A DNA stretch of 64,000 bases, taken from Gnetum montanum (Eukaryota; Streptophyta; Gnetopsida; Gnetales; Gnetaceae). A program made the position numbers and the translations under genes. The notes under the pieces were generated by a model. That model had not been told where the DNA came from. It ran no database searches and saw only the letters and a program-made list of their open reading frames with translations. Location: contig MNCI01008335.1 of the NCBI GenBank assembly GCA_015680685.1, positions 1,082,204-1,146,203 on the forward strand, written 5' to 3'. How positions within the stretch are numbered: the first letter of the stretch is position 1; each line of letters opens with the position of its first letter. Positions 34,645 to 44,938 of the stretch are shown here, piece after piece.

Positions 34645-35112
34645 CAAGTCCTTGGGGGAAATTTGCATATAAGCAGATGTTGTTTAGCTTGTGCAATGCC
34701 ACAACAACATTTCAATGTTTGGGCCTAAGTATATTTTAGTAACAAATAGGAAATGGTGTGGAGGTCTTTATGGATGATTTCTCCACCTACGGAGTGGACT
34801 TCAAACAAGCATTGGACTGATTAGAGCAAAAATACTGAAACGATGTGTAGAAACCAACTTAAGGCTCAATTGGCAAAAAAAGCCATTTAATGGTTCAAGA
34901 AGGCATTGTGTTAGGGCATAAGATTTCACAAACAGGGATAGAGTTAAATCTCGAAAAGATTAAAGTCATCAAAGGAATCACTCGTCAACTTGAAACTGTA
35001 AAAGATATTTGATCATTCCTTGGACATATTAGCTATTATAGACGCTTCATCGAGAACTTTTTGAAGATTGCAAAACCATTGATAGAATTAACGAAGAAGG
35101 ATGTATCCATAT
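34645..35112 (+). pseudogene. Ty3/gypsy RT fragment of G fused to the LTR
   Basis: Starts directly after the LTR end with codons equivalent to SPWGKFAY of H. Contains VFMDDFSTYG (RT active site at about 34762-34791), GIVLGHKIS and SFLGHISYYRRFIENF, ending at LTKKDV. Stops are present. No primer site, gag or protease separates it from the LTR, so about 4 kb of the interior has been lost. The right end breaks off before RNase H. Confidence 0.75.
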
Positions 35113-35476
35113 TTCATTTATTAAGTCATAGAACCATGTTATGAAGCCATCTTTTATCATGGTTTCCATCATTAATTTAATCCATTATTTATCTAATAAA
35201 GATGAGAAAGAATATGGGTGTAGTTTCAATAGCTTCAACCTTTAACAAAGCCATATTTACTTCAAGAAGCATAATATGATATTATGTCTATCTCCTCACT
35301 TTAAATTCATGGAGTAGAAAAAGCTTTTGAATTTCTTCTATCTTGTCAGCTATATAGGTCTATGTCCCTACATAATATAACATGAATTCCATAAATAGAT
35401 AAACTTATACCCTCAACTACATAAATTCATTCACTAGAAAAAGCTTTTGAATTTGTTCTATTTTTTTTTTAGCTAC
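35113..35476. repeat. Unassigned DNA with a direct duplication of about 75 bp
   Basis: Copy 1 (35304-35386) and copy 2 (35424-35481, continued at 45813-45830) share aattcat, agaaaaagcttttgaattt, agcta(t/c)atagg and the run tccctac. C has inserted inside copy 2. I could not assign this DNA to a family. Confidence 0.55.
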
Positions 35477-35481
35477 ATAGG

Positions 35482-36370
35482 TGATAAAGTCAAAAATATT
35501 TTAGTAATAATATCATAGTTATGATATCATATCTACAATGTCGTAGATACGTTATTGTATCTCATGATATGTTATTGTATAAATGATATCATGAGGTGTG
35601 TGCCAGCCTATAAAACAAACGCATAGGTGCACAAATTTGCAATAGATTTGATAGCATAGTAGCAACACTCATTTAGTTTGTTTTTGTAATTTTAGCTTTC
35701 AGTACTTAGCAGTGTGTGCTTGTAGCATGATGTTAAGTGATTGAACGAAGTTTTTATTCGAGTTTGGCGTACTTGGAGACATTTCATGACCAAAAATAAA
35801 GATCAAGATTACATTCCATCATTGTAGCAACACTTAGTTTTATTTATGCTTTCATTTAGTTTAATGTTTATTGTTTTCATAGTTATTGATTTACTTTCAA
35901 TGCAATTTACTATTCTTGTCATTAAGCGGAATAAGTACAGCTGATCTTGAGCACTTAAGTGTAGCTACTTTGTAGCCCAGTAGTACTACCACTTGGTACA
36001 TCTAGTAGTGTGGTACTTGGTAACCCCAGTAGTAGTTACATGAAGTTCAAGGTGTGAATGAAAGATTAGCATTGGTTGCTCATTGAATAGGCTAGATTAG
36101 ATTTGTTTATTATCACTTACAATTAGAAACCTTTACTTTTACTTCATGTTAGCTAGGAGTAATATGGCCATACAACATCATTTATTATATACCTTATCAT
36201 GAGTTAAACCATATACATTGAATTTACTAGGTCACATGGGAAGACAACGATCATGAACTCTAACCAATTACTTGCATAATCACCTTGCATTGTCTAGGGA
36301 ATTTGATCGAGATCATGTGTGGACACTCATATCTTGTATGGTTGGGTGTTGGATACTTCACTGCTCATCA
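35482..36370 (+). repeat. C 5' LTR
   Basis: 889 bp, TGATAAAG to CTCATCA. R/U5 hairpin motifs at 35964-36034 (cores tagcccagtagta and ttggtaaccccagtag). Confidence 0.92.
35509..35617 (+). promoter_or_regulatory. U3 hexamer array and TATA box, C 5' LTR
   Basis: Hexamers at 35509 (AATATC), 35523 (GATATC), 35537 (AATGTC), 35551 (GTTATT), 35571 (GTTATT) and 35585 (GATATC); spacing 14-14-14-20-14. 17 bp then CTATAAAAC (from 35608). Another GATATG at 35565 is out of phase. Promoter role inferred. Confidence 0.65.
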
Positions 36371-36390
36371 TTGGTGTTGTTGCCAGGGAC
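36371..36390 (+). other. Primer binding site of C
   Basis: TTGGTGTTGTTGCCAGGGAC directly after the 5' LTR; a transition-decayed version of the tRNA-Asp-type site. Confidence 0.8.
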
Positions 36391-36508
36391 AAGTTAATGT
36401 TATGCTAAGTAATTCATTTTCCAAAGTTTGTTGTATTTGAAACTTAAAGTTAAATCCAACAAATATAAGTAAAGCACACTTTTAACTCAAATCATCTAAA
36501 ACTATAAT

Positions 36509-38910
36509 ATGGCTTCACATAATGACCAACCATCACTTGCTAAAGAGATAAGAAGAAGCAGTGATAAAATTATTGATGAAGATGAATGGGGGATGCCAAT
36601 GAGACATGAATCACTTATGCTCACATTGATCCATACCATCCAAACTTTACTTTCATCTTCCATTAGGACAAGTAAGTGAGGTGGAGAGACATGCAAGGCA
36701 ACATAGTCCTGCGTCTAGAATGTGCAACACTAAACATGCTACAAATTGCTCTAAAGGAAATGTATTTGGACTAGATTCAGGAAGGGTATTATGTGATTGA
36801 ATACATGATCATACCCTATGAACTCACAAAGGAGTAGATGAGAAGAGATGCTACCATGAAGATCAAACATATACATAGCAAAGGAAAGTAGACTAACACT
36901 TTTGTTGCATAGAACAACTTGATGCTAATCAATTCATTTTAGAACAACTTCACTAGAATCATGAGGAGCCTTCAAAGACACTTGTCATCAAACTAGAGGA
37001 ACTTGTTAAAGCCCAACTTCATTCTAGTTTGTTAGAGATAAATAAGGGGGAGGATACTGACTCAAGATACAAGTGGGACTCTAGGCCAATGGATCTTGCT
37101 AAATCTTACAATGAAATTTACAAGAGTCATGAAATAAGAACTAGCTAACATTGTTCTCCTGACACCTCATCTACCTCATCATGATTGTTGGAGGACTTTG
37201 ATAGAAGAAGACACAAGTATAGGAACTCTGATAGGAAAGAAAGACAAACTCATGGCCATCATGATAGATATTCAAGGTACTTTGATTCAGAAGATGAAGA
37301 GTATAAATGAAGAAGAAGAAGAGAAATAAGAAAGGATCAGGAGAGACATGAGCATAGAAGGGGTCATCACTACAATAGAGCATACAAACTTGATCACAAT
37401 GATGAAGTCATTATGGAAACCTGAAGTATGATCAATATTTAGGAAGCTATCTACATACCAACTAGGCATGTGAGAGATAGCTAAATCAAACAGCTAGATA
37501 TGAATAATATGCCATGATTTGAAGGTGATTATAATGCTAATCCCCAACATCATATTTAAGCATTCCACAATGCATGTGCCCTTCAAAACATAGAGAGCGA
37601 TTAGTAGAAATTAATGCTATTTCCTAGAACACTTATGAAGTAAGCGAAAAGTTGGTAGAGGTCACTAGAACCTAGATCCATTAGATGATGGAGTACCTAC
37701 TTGAAATATTTAATGATAAATATTAGACCTATCCATGAGTATCAAATCTAAGAAAACACATCTAGAACTAGAAAAAAGGGTTTGATGAAACCCTTGATGC
37801 AACAATGGGAAAATATTATTCATTGTTATAGGAATGACCAAGCCACGAATTTTCATCAAAGGAATAGCTTAGGAACATCATAGATGGACTAAGAAGTAAA
37901 ACATGAGAGACTCTTGGGGTTTATGCCTAGGGAAGATTATCATAACTGATTGTCCATCATATTCAAAGACTGATCGATCAAGTGGCAATAGAAGAAGGTG
38001 AACTCAGAAAAAGAGAATCAATTGAAGAGTTCAATGGAGATCCATCAATAAGAAAGAGAGATGCATGAGTGTGTGATACCCAAGAGGAAGAAACCTTGGA
38101 CCAGGAAATTTGAAAAGAGATGCTACCAATCCAAAAATCTATTATCAATGTAACAACATAGGTAGCAAAAATGTGGGATTCAATTAATGAAAGGTGTACA
38201 ACAACATTAAAGATTATGGAGGAAAGAGTAGAGCAAGCCTTCGCAAGAGGTAAAGATAAAAGAAAGAAGAGAGAACTTGGATGCAAAGGTAAAGTTACTT
38301 TAGTAGCTAAGGTCTCAAATGCCAGCTCTATAGATGATGAAAGTTGCACTGTGTGCTAGTAGGAACATCCTAAGGGATGTTGTCCTATCATGACACATCT
38401 GCAAGAAATAGGGACATATGCACTTAACCCCAAATTTGTTCAAAAATAGATGTCCAATTGGTTACCTTATCCTTAAGGTAACTACTGACAGAATCTTCAA
38501 CCAACATACTATCCTAATGGAGCTTTTCCATAGTTGTAGGACCAATATTATTAGTAGTGTTAGTAGCCTCAATTATGGGCTATGCCATTGTCGCACTAAT
38601 AGTATCCATATCGACAACCTAATTCTTATGGATATTATGTCCAATGGTCAATCTCACTAGCAAACATGATTATTTAGATCCCACAGTACTATCCACTAAA
38701 ATACCATCAACCGATGCCATCAAGGACCAATTTAGACCCATATGTGCATCCATAAGCAACTAATTTTCCAAATTCCAATTCAAATCCTTTACCTCTAGTT
38801 CCACCACCAGAAATGTAGGGAGAGTTGCCATCACAATCACAACAAAGGAAAGTTGCAAAGGTAGGAAGTATACAAGTGGAGGATCTCACTAGTAATGCTA
38901 AGGGCTAAAC
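36509..38910 (+). pseudogene. Athila-like gag of element C
   Basis: Probable ATG 36509 (MASHNDQPSLAKEIRRSS). A charged Arg/His/Asp-rich region (37080-37400) precedes the gag core (37496-37960: LDMNNMP, a WQKL-like block, LETLG-like end). A Lys/Glu-rich helix is at 38170-38330. The zinc-knuckle variant is near 38345-38385 (CTVC, EHPKGCC). A Pro/Tyr-rich tail follows. Stops and small frameshifts occur throughout. Confidence 0.7.
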
Positions 38911-39030
38911 AAGAAAACATCCTTTCTTTAGGACTAGTCTGGAGAAGGCTAGTAGAATTAGAGCTTCATCAAGATCATCTTCTCCTAAAAGAGATCTTCT
39001 CACTATTGATAAGCTTTCAACATCCTTAAG

Positions 39031-39480
39031 CCCAATCATACAAGTTTTCATGCTTACTGAAATCATCATTAACTGGATCAAGGTAGGATCACCTCCTAAG
39101 AAGAGAATTGATCTAGGAATTCATTTGATTTATCTATAAATAGATGGGAATTCACTATGTGAAGCTTTGTTAGACTTAGGTTTCAGGGTGAATTTGATTT
39201 CCTACAAAACATATTAAGCATGGAACCTACCATTGTTGAAAGAATGCAATATCAGTTTGGAGCTTACAGATCAATCTATCACCACTCCTTTAGGGAAGAT
39301 AGATGATGTAGTGACCATTGTCAATGGGTAATTATATCCAGCAAAATTTTTTATTATTGATCTGAAAGATGTTGATAAGGAATTTTCAATAGGTATGAGA
39401 GATTTGTCAGTTGAGATTTCTAAAGAAGATGCACATGAATTCCATACACATGTAGCAAATTACATGCATAATTGCTGAAA
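39031..39480 (+). pseudogene. Protease (retropepsin-like) remnant of C
   Basis: ALLDLGFRVNLISYKTY (from about 39163) holds the Asp-x-Gly catalytic position, followed by SLELTDQSITTPLGKIDD. This is the Asp-Leu-Gly type common in Athila-like proteases. H and I have the same block. Stops are present. Confidence 0.7.
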
Positions 39481-39867
39481 GTAAAGGGTGAAATTGTGGA
39501 CTGACACTTCAGAACATCAACATAGTTATCATTCCAGTCCACAATAATAACAATAAACAACCAGTATGTGCAACCACAAGAGTAGAGGCCATCAAACCAA
39601 AAGACATCCTATGGCCTCTAATTGAGAACCAGTAACTATTTAACACATGCATGAAAACATCTGAAACACTTACTAATTCCTAAACTAAGAAAATGAATCC
39701 AACTAAGGACCCAAAAATGAAATTAATAACTCATAATCATACATAAAAAAAAAAAGAGAATAAGGATTTAGATAATCAGGATAGAAAAGTTACATCACTA
39801 AAGATGGTAGGTGAACCACATACAATGTATGACCTAGGAGATTTAGGGAACATTTTCTGAACACTTG
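39481..39867 (+). other. Remnant between protease and first polypurine motif of C
   Basis: The words CATTRVEAIKPKDILWPLI (about 39569-39625) match the segment between protease and RT in H (ATTR near 55840). The RT, RNase H and integrase stretch that follows in H (about 2.9 kb) is missing here, so the pol deletion breakpoint lies in about 39640-39860. Confidence 0.55.
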
Positions 39868-39892
39868 CCCATGAGATCAATCATGGGAGAGA
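39868..39892 (+). other. First polypurine-like motif of C
   Basis: GATCAATCATGGGAGAGATA. Same motif as in I (CTCAATCATGGGGGAGATGG at 62793) and in A, E and H. Confidence 0.55.
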
Positions 39893-41399
39893 TACTTTAC
39901 TTTAATTTTGGAATTAATAAGTGAATTTTCTATTTTTTGCTTTATAATTATTTTCATTTTCCATATTCTTTAATCTTTTCTTATTCTTTTATGCTCTTCC
40001 ATTTCTTCAATTTTTCATATTCTTTTAACATTTCTCATTCTTTATACTTTTTCATAATTTTTTACTATATTTTTCATTTCTTTTATACTCTGTTTTCAAA
40101 ACCTTTGTAAATAATTTTAATTGTTAATAAAACACATTCAAATAAAGGCAAGATGTAGCCAACAAGATGAAGATTTCTCTATGATATCAAGTCATAAGAG
40201 ACTAATTATTTACACAGTGAGCCCACATAATCCATCCATCCATTTCATTAAGAAGGGGTTCTTACCATGGCCATAATGATATTATTTTCCATCATACAAC
40301 TAAGAATAAACTTGTGATCATTATTCTTGGATCGAAAACTGAAGAACCAAGTGGGAATGTAAAGGGTGTGACATCAAGGGGACTTGGGGATTCTTTTGAA
40401 TTATTATTGTAAGTCCTATAATGTTACTAAGGTTGTATTATATCCTTATAGATCTAATGAAAAATGGAAGTAAGAGTAAAATAAGTGCTACCTTAAAAGG
40501 TTGACATAGATTAAAAAAATAATAAAAGAGTACAAAATAAATTTCTGGGGATCCCATTGGAAAGACATGTTACCTATCCCTGAAGGTATGTGGCTTCTTA
40601 GAAATGTAAAAATAAAAATAAAGTGTCATGAATAAAGCTCCTCCCTTGGACAATACGCCAAGCAACAGTACTCCTTATAACATTGATAGCCTTACAATTG
40701 TGATTCCAAGAGATGAAATGATGCAATGCCACTGAAATGTGGTTTGGACTTGGTTTGAATCTTGGATAGAAAGGCTAATGATTACCTTAACCACTAACAA
40801 AACAAAAGAATTCATTATGCTTATGGTAAGACACCTCACATCTTGATTTCTACAATCCCTTCTAAGCCCATTTCATCTCATTATTTGAATAATCATGACT
40901 TATGATTTTGTGTAACATAGAGTTCTTTTTCCAATTTGGTGGTACTAATATGTGTGCTTTGCTAAACAAATATGCATTACATTCAACTCATTAGGTGCCT
41001 AAGGCCACTTCTAGGTGTGGTTATACAAAGGCATTAAGGGTTTGAGCCTACTTTGGGGAGGACCCACTTGTATAACTATTGTATCTTATACTTGCCAAGC
41101 AATTCCACATCATCTTGAGCCTTCCAATTCTAGTAAATGACAATAAACACTTCCCATATCATTTACACTATTCATTCTAATGACAAAACACCATTGTCTA
41201 TCTCAATCATTCCATCAACACCTTATACACTTTCATAGCTTGAGACTTCATAATCATAGACTTTCAATGCTTATTTTTCACAATTGAAGCATCATCTCCA
41301 TTTCAAGATCCTTTCAATTTGATGTATATCTTCCATCCATCCAATGGAACTCACCTTGTCCTTGAAAATTCCAAAGAAAATTTGATTTTTTTCTTAGGT
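39893..41399 (+). other. Conserved non-coding segment of C
   Basis: Block 1 AAGGGTGTGACATCAAGGGG (40362-40381). Block 2 GGAAAGACATGTTACCTATC (about 40559-40578). Block 3 GGGGAGGACCCACTTG (about 41056-41071). No usable ORF; T-rich low complexity at 39930-40110. The same blocks in the same order occur in A and E, and blocks 1 and 2 in H and I. Confidence 0.7.
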
Positions 41400-41460
41400 G
41401 ACATCGTAGTTACGATATTGTGGGCATCTATGATATCACACATATACATACTATATATAG
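41400..41460 (+). promoter_or_regulatory. Internal promoter-like module upstream of ORF2 (C)
   Basis: GACATC 41400-41405, GATATT 41414-41419 (14 bp), GATATC 41432-41437 (18 bp), then a 13-bp spacer and CTATATATAG (41451-41460). Spacer and TATA form are the same as in A and E. It lies about 600 bp upstream of the ORF2 start. Confidence 0.6.
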
Positions 41461-41631
41461 CATGAAGGAGTTAGAAAAAAATTTTCATTTTTGATTTTCA
41501 TAAAAGGAGAGTTGTTGATTTTTCTTTACCACTTAGTGCTCTGATATCCCATCTTCTAGTGCCCATAAGTTGTGCATTCTTACTCCAATTTTTGTGATTT
41601 TCAAATTTACATGATCCTGGAGTGATCATCT

Positions 41632-41690
41632 TAGTCATGGTGGGGGGTGTGGGGGGTGGGGGGTTGGTTGTGGTGGTTGGTGGGTGTTAG
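41632..41690 (+). other. G-rich second polypurine region, possible G-quadruplex (C)
   Basis: Begins with CTTAGTCATGGTGGGGGG, the position of the second polypurine-like motif of A and H. It is expanded into three runs of six G (41642-41647, 41651-41656, 41658-41663) plus later GG/GGG runs. On sequence alone it can form a G-quadruplex. Confidence 0.55.
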
Positions 41691-42055
41691 TAAGGAAAAT
41701 ATGAGTTGATTTTTGGGAAATTTCTAATGATTGTAAGGAAAATTTGGGTTGATTTTTTTGGAAATTACTAATGACTGGAAGGTATTATAAGGGTAATTTT
41801 AAGGGGACATATCAAGAATTTTTAAAGTAAATCACTTATTCTAAGGCCAAAACATCTTTAAGAAGACTCCTAATTAATCATACCACTTATTTTATGCCAT
41901 ATAAAAGTACTAATGAGGTTGTTCTTGAAACATTTTCTAACTCTACAATCATAATGAACTAAAAACTTGATATAACTAAGGGTATGATTAAGGGACCAAA
42001 TTGTTGCTCATTTATGAGAATACTCTAGTAATTCCAATCCCTTGATTGATTGTAG

Positions 42056-44736
42056 ATGGCCCCCAAAAGAGGAGCATAAAAAGAACTTCCATGACCAGTA
42101 AGCAAAAGACCATGAGGCAGTGCAAGCAGACAAGTATGCGAGCAAAACCCACAAGAAAAATAAGGAGAGTAGGAGGCACAATCTTTAGTATTCATTAGCA
42201 AGCTCCTACCACAAAGCAATTTGCTCAAGTAGAAGTAGACATTCCACAAGTTCTCCTCCATGGACAACAACTCATACTATCACTTGAATGCCTTTAGGCT
42301 ATTCAAGAAAAATCCATCATGTCAACAGTAATTGTGGAACTTAACTTTGGTCCATTTTTGGAATTTTTTCTAGAAGGTGTTAAGGCCCAACTTTAGTCAT
42401 CTCCTTTGTGGCTTAATCTAAAAAAAATGGGAAGTGGTATTTAGGAGAAACACTAGTTTTGGAAAAATTTGAGAAGCAAATGCTATAGTCAAAATTGAAG
42501 GGATCTTAGTGTCTTACTCAGTTAAGGTAATTACAGAGGTATTGACATAGATGCTAGGACGCTATGGTTGCAATGGGCAAATGGCAAGGACAATAAAGAA
42601 TAAATTGAACTAACTACAAAAGAAAAGATCTAGTTTAAAATTGGCACTTATCACCTATTTCCTACCAACAGATTGAACCGAATCTTTACATATGCGGTTA
42701 GAGGTAGTGCAATATTAATGGGAAATTTCAATGCAAACATTGCTTACCTTTACTTCACAGAAATCCAAAGGTGGTTTAAGGAGAAGAAGGTAGGGAAGTT
42801 AACACTTCCATTCCCTTTCCTTATTCGAAAGTTATGCAAATGAGCTGGCATCCTAGGGTATACCAATTATGCATTAAGGAATTCACAAAATGCTTATTAT
42901 GCCAAAATGCTCAAGCCAGTGCCTTCTAAAATGGACCAAATAGAAGAACAACTAAGTATTGAGGAGACTACCCAAACCATAAGAGAACAATAGTACCAAC
43001 CATAAGTTCCACCACCACCACTGCAAGATTATAGGCCTTCAGTGAGTCATTTGCAACAAATTGTAGAAATAATTAGTTGGGGAAGTAGGAAAGAGGCCAA
43101 TTTATTCAAAGTAATTGATGATGTAGTCAGGGTAACCATCTTAACAAATCTTACTAGCGGAAAAATATCATTACAATCAACAGGAGAGGCCTAGTGGTTA
43201 CAATAGATTTTCGAGAACATTGTATAGTTCCAAGTGGTGCTTGAATCTGGAGAAGGAGCCACAATTATGGTCATGTAGCATCATAATGTAGTAAGAGTCA
43301 TAGAAGTTATCAACGGATCATATTAAAGAATTTTTCAATGTACCTGTTGTGCTACCAACTGATTTTTCTAGAACCAAAAATGCTCAAATGATAGCGAATA
43401 CCTCTATGACTCCTGTAGAACATGAAGATGTGTTAGATAGATTGTTGCAAACTAGATAGGTTATGAAAAATCTCTTTGACATTTCTATTAATGTCATTGC
43501 AACATAGTTTCAATTAATTACCACCAAAGGAAAATTGATCATGGCTGAAACCAAGGTAGAGCATGCTAAGAATGAGCTTTGCAAATTACAAGAAGAGATT
43601 GTAGGCCTGAGAGTAAAAAGGAGAGATACAACTTAGTTCATTGCATCAAAACAATAAGCATAATTCAAAACTAAGTAGATTAATTACCTCCTTAAGAATA
43701 ATAAAGAGATGGGGAATGAGAAAGAAATGATAGTATGGGATGCTTTAGCAAATAAAGCCCAAACATATGCCTATGCTAAAGCACTTACTACCTTACAAGA
43801 GGAAAATAAAAAACTCATTTCAAATAACATGCAGTTGACCATTGTTGAAAAATAGAAGAATATTTTTGAAGAGAGCATCCACCAGCTAAAAGAACAATTG
43901 GTGAGGATCAACCAAGTTATGAGCTATCCCACAAGAGAAAATAGAATCCTCTCCATGAAGGAGGTACACATCATCCATCAGAAGTCAACTATTAAAATTA
44001 GTGCATGGTATAATGAGGCAAGAAAGCATGAAAAGTTCAAGGAACACTTCCTAGAATAGGTGGGAATGTATAACAAATTAATAAGAAAGAGATCTAGATG
44101 GCGAAGGCCAGAATTAATTCCATATCAGCATAAAATCCAAAATGGTAGTCCATCTTGGACAGCATGGCCCACACCTATAAAGCGGAAGTAAAAAATAAAG
44201 ACCTGCAGATAAAGGACTTAAAAGAATACATTGGGTTAGTAAATCTCCATTATGTTAACTTAGGCATGTTGACAATAGGTAGGCCCAAAAGGAAGCTTGA
44301 ACAACAAGTAGCAGTCATGTACGCCTTGTACGAGAAGAAGTTTGTAGATCGTAAAGATGCTTTACAGAACCTTCAAGTAGCAAACTCATAGCTAAATGTA
44401 GTTAAGATTGGCTACCAGGGGTAAAAAGATGTAGTAGCAAACCTGGCCAAAAGATTAACAAATTATCATGAACTAAGAGAGAAGGCCAGAAATTTTGAAG
44501 AAGAAATACAATATTTTGTGGCATGGTATATTAAAGCTAATTAGATGTTTTTGCAATTGCCATGTTTGTGGAACATGTGGATCCCATTAAACATTGGTTC
44601 ATCAGCATTGACAGTTCATGATCCAAGAATGGAAGAGTAGAAATTGTAGGCACTCCTGAATTGCTACTAATTTCAGAAGCCTAATGACAAGGGGAAGCAA
44701 CCAATGGAAGAGCCACCACCACTTGAAATAACATGA
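42056..44736 (+). pseudogene. ORF2 of element C (unknown protein: N-terminal domain plus coiled coil)
   Basis: From ATG 42056 (MAPKRG) to TGA 44734-44736, about 893 codons, with many stops and a few frameshifts. IVELNFGPFLEFF at about 42329; FKIGTYHLFPTNRLNRIFTY at about 42634; LTLPFPFLIRKLC at about 42800; GEGATIMVM at about 43251; HEDVLDRLLQT at about 43420; coiled coil at 43560-44640 (TTLQEENKKLISN; KRKLEQQVAVMYALYEKKFV at about 44290). It ends in a Glu-Pro-Pro-Pro stretch as in A. It occupies the position that an env-like gene has in Athila elements, but shows no hydrophobic leader or membrane anchor. Product unknown. Confidence 0.8.
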
Positions 44737-44919
44737 GGCTACATCCAACTTCATCAAATTTTAGTTTGTATTGTAATGTTTTTCGTGTTATGAATGTGTC
44801 ATTTTTGTAAAACACCACTACAGTGCTCAAGAGTTGTGTATAGACTAGTTAGTGTCATGTAAATCTAACTCTCAATTTTGTAAGGGACTTATCCTCCTTT
44901 TTAACTTGAGGATGAGTTT

Positions 44920-44938
44920 TTAGTTAGTCATGGGGATA
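44920..44938 (+). other. Terminal polypurine tract of C
   Basis: TTAGTTAGTCATGGGGATA directly before the 3' LTR; third copy of the motif in this element. Confidence 0.65.

Noticed and set aside
35113-35476. Ty1/copia pol remnant
   Set aside because: No recognisable copia motif on either strand; only the internal duplication is certain.
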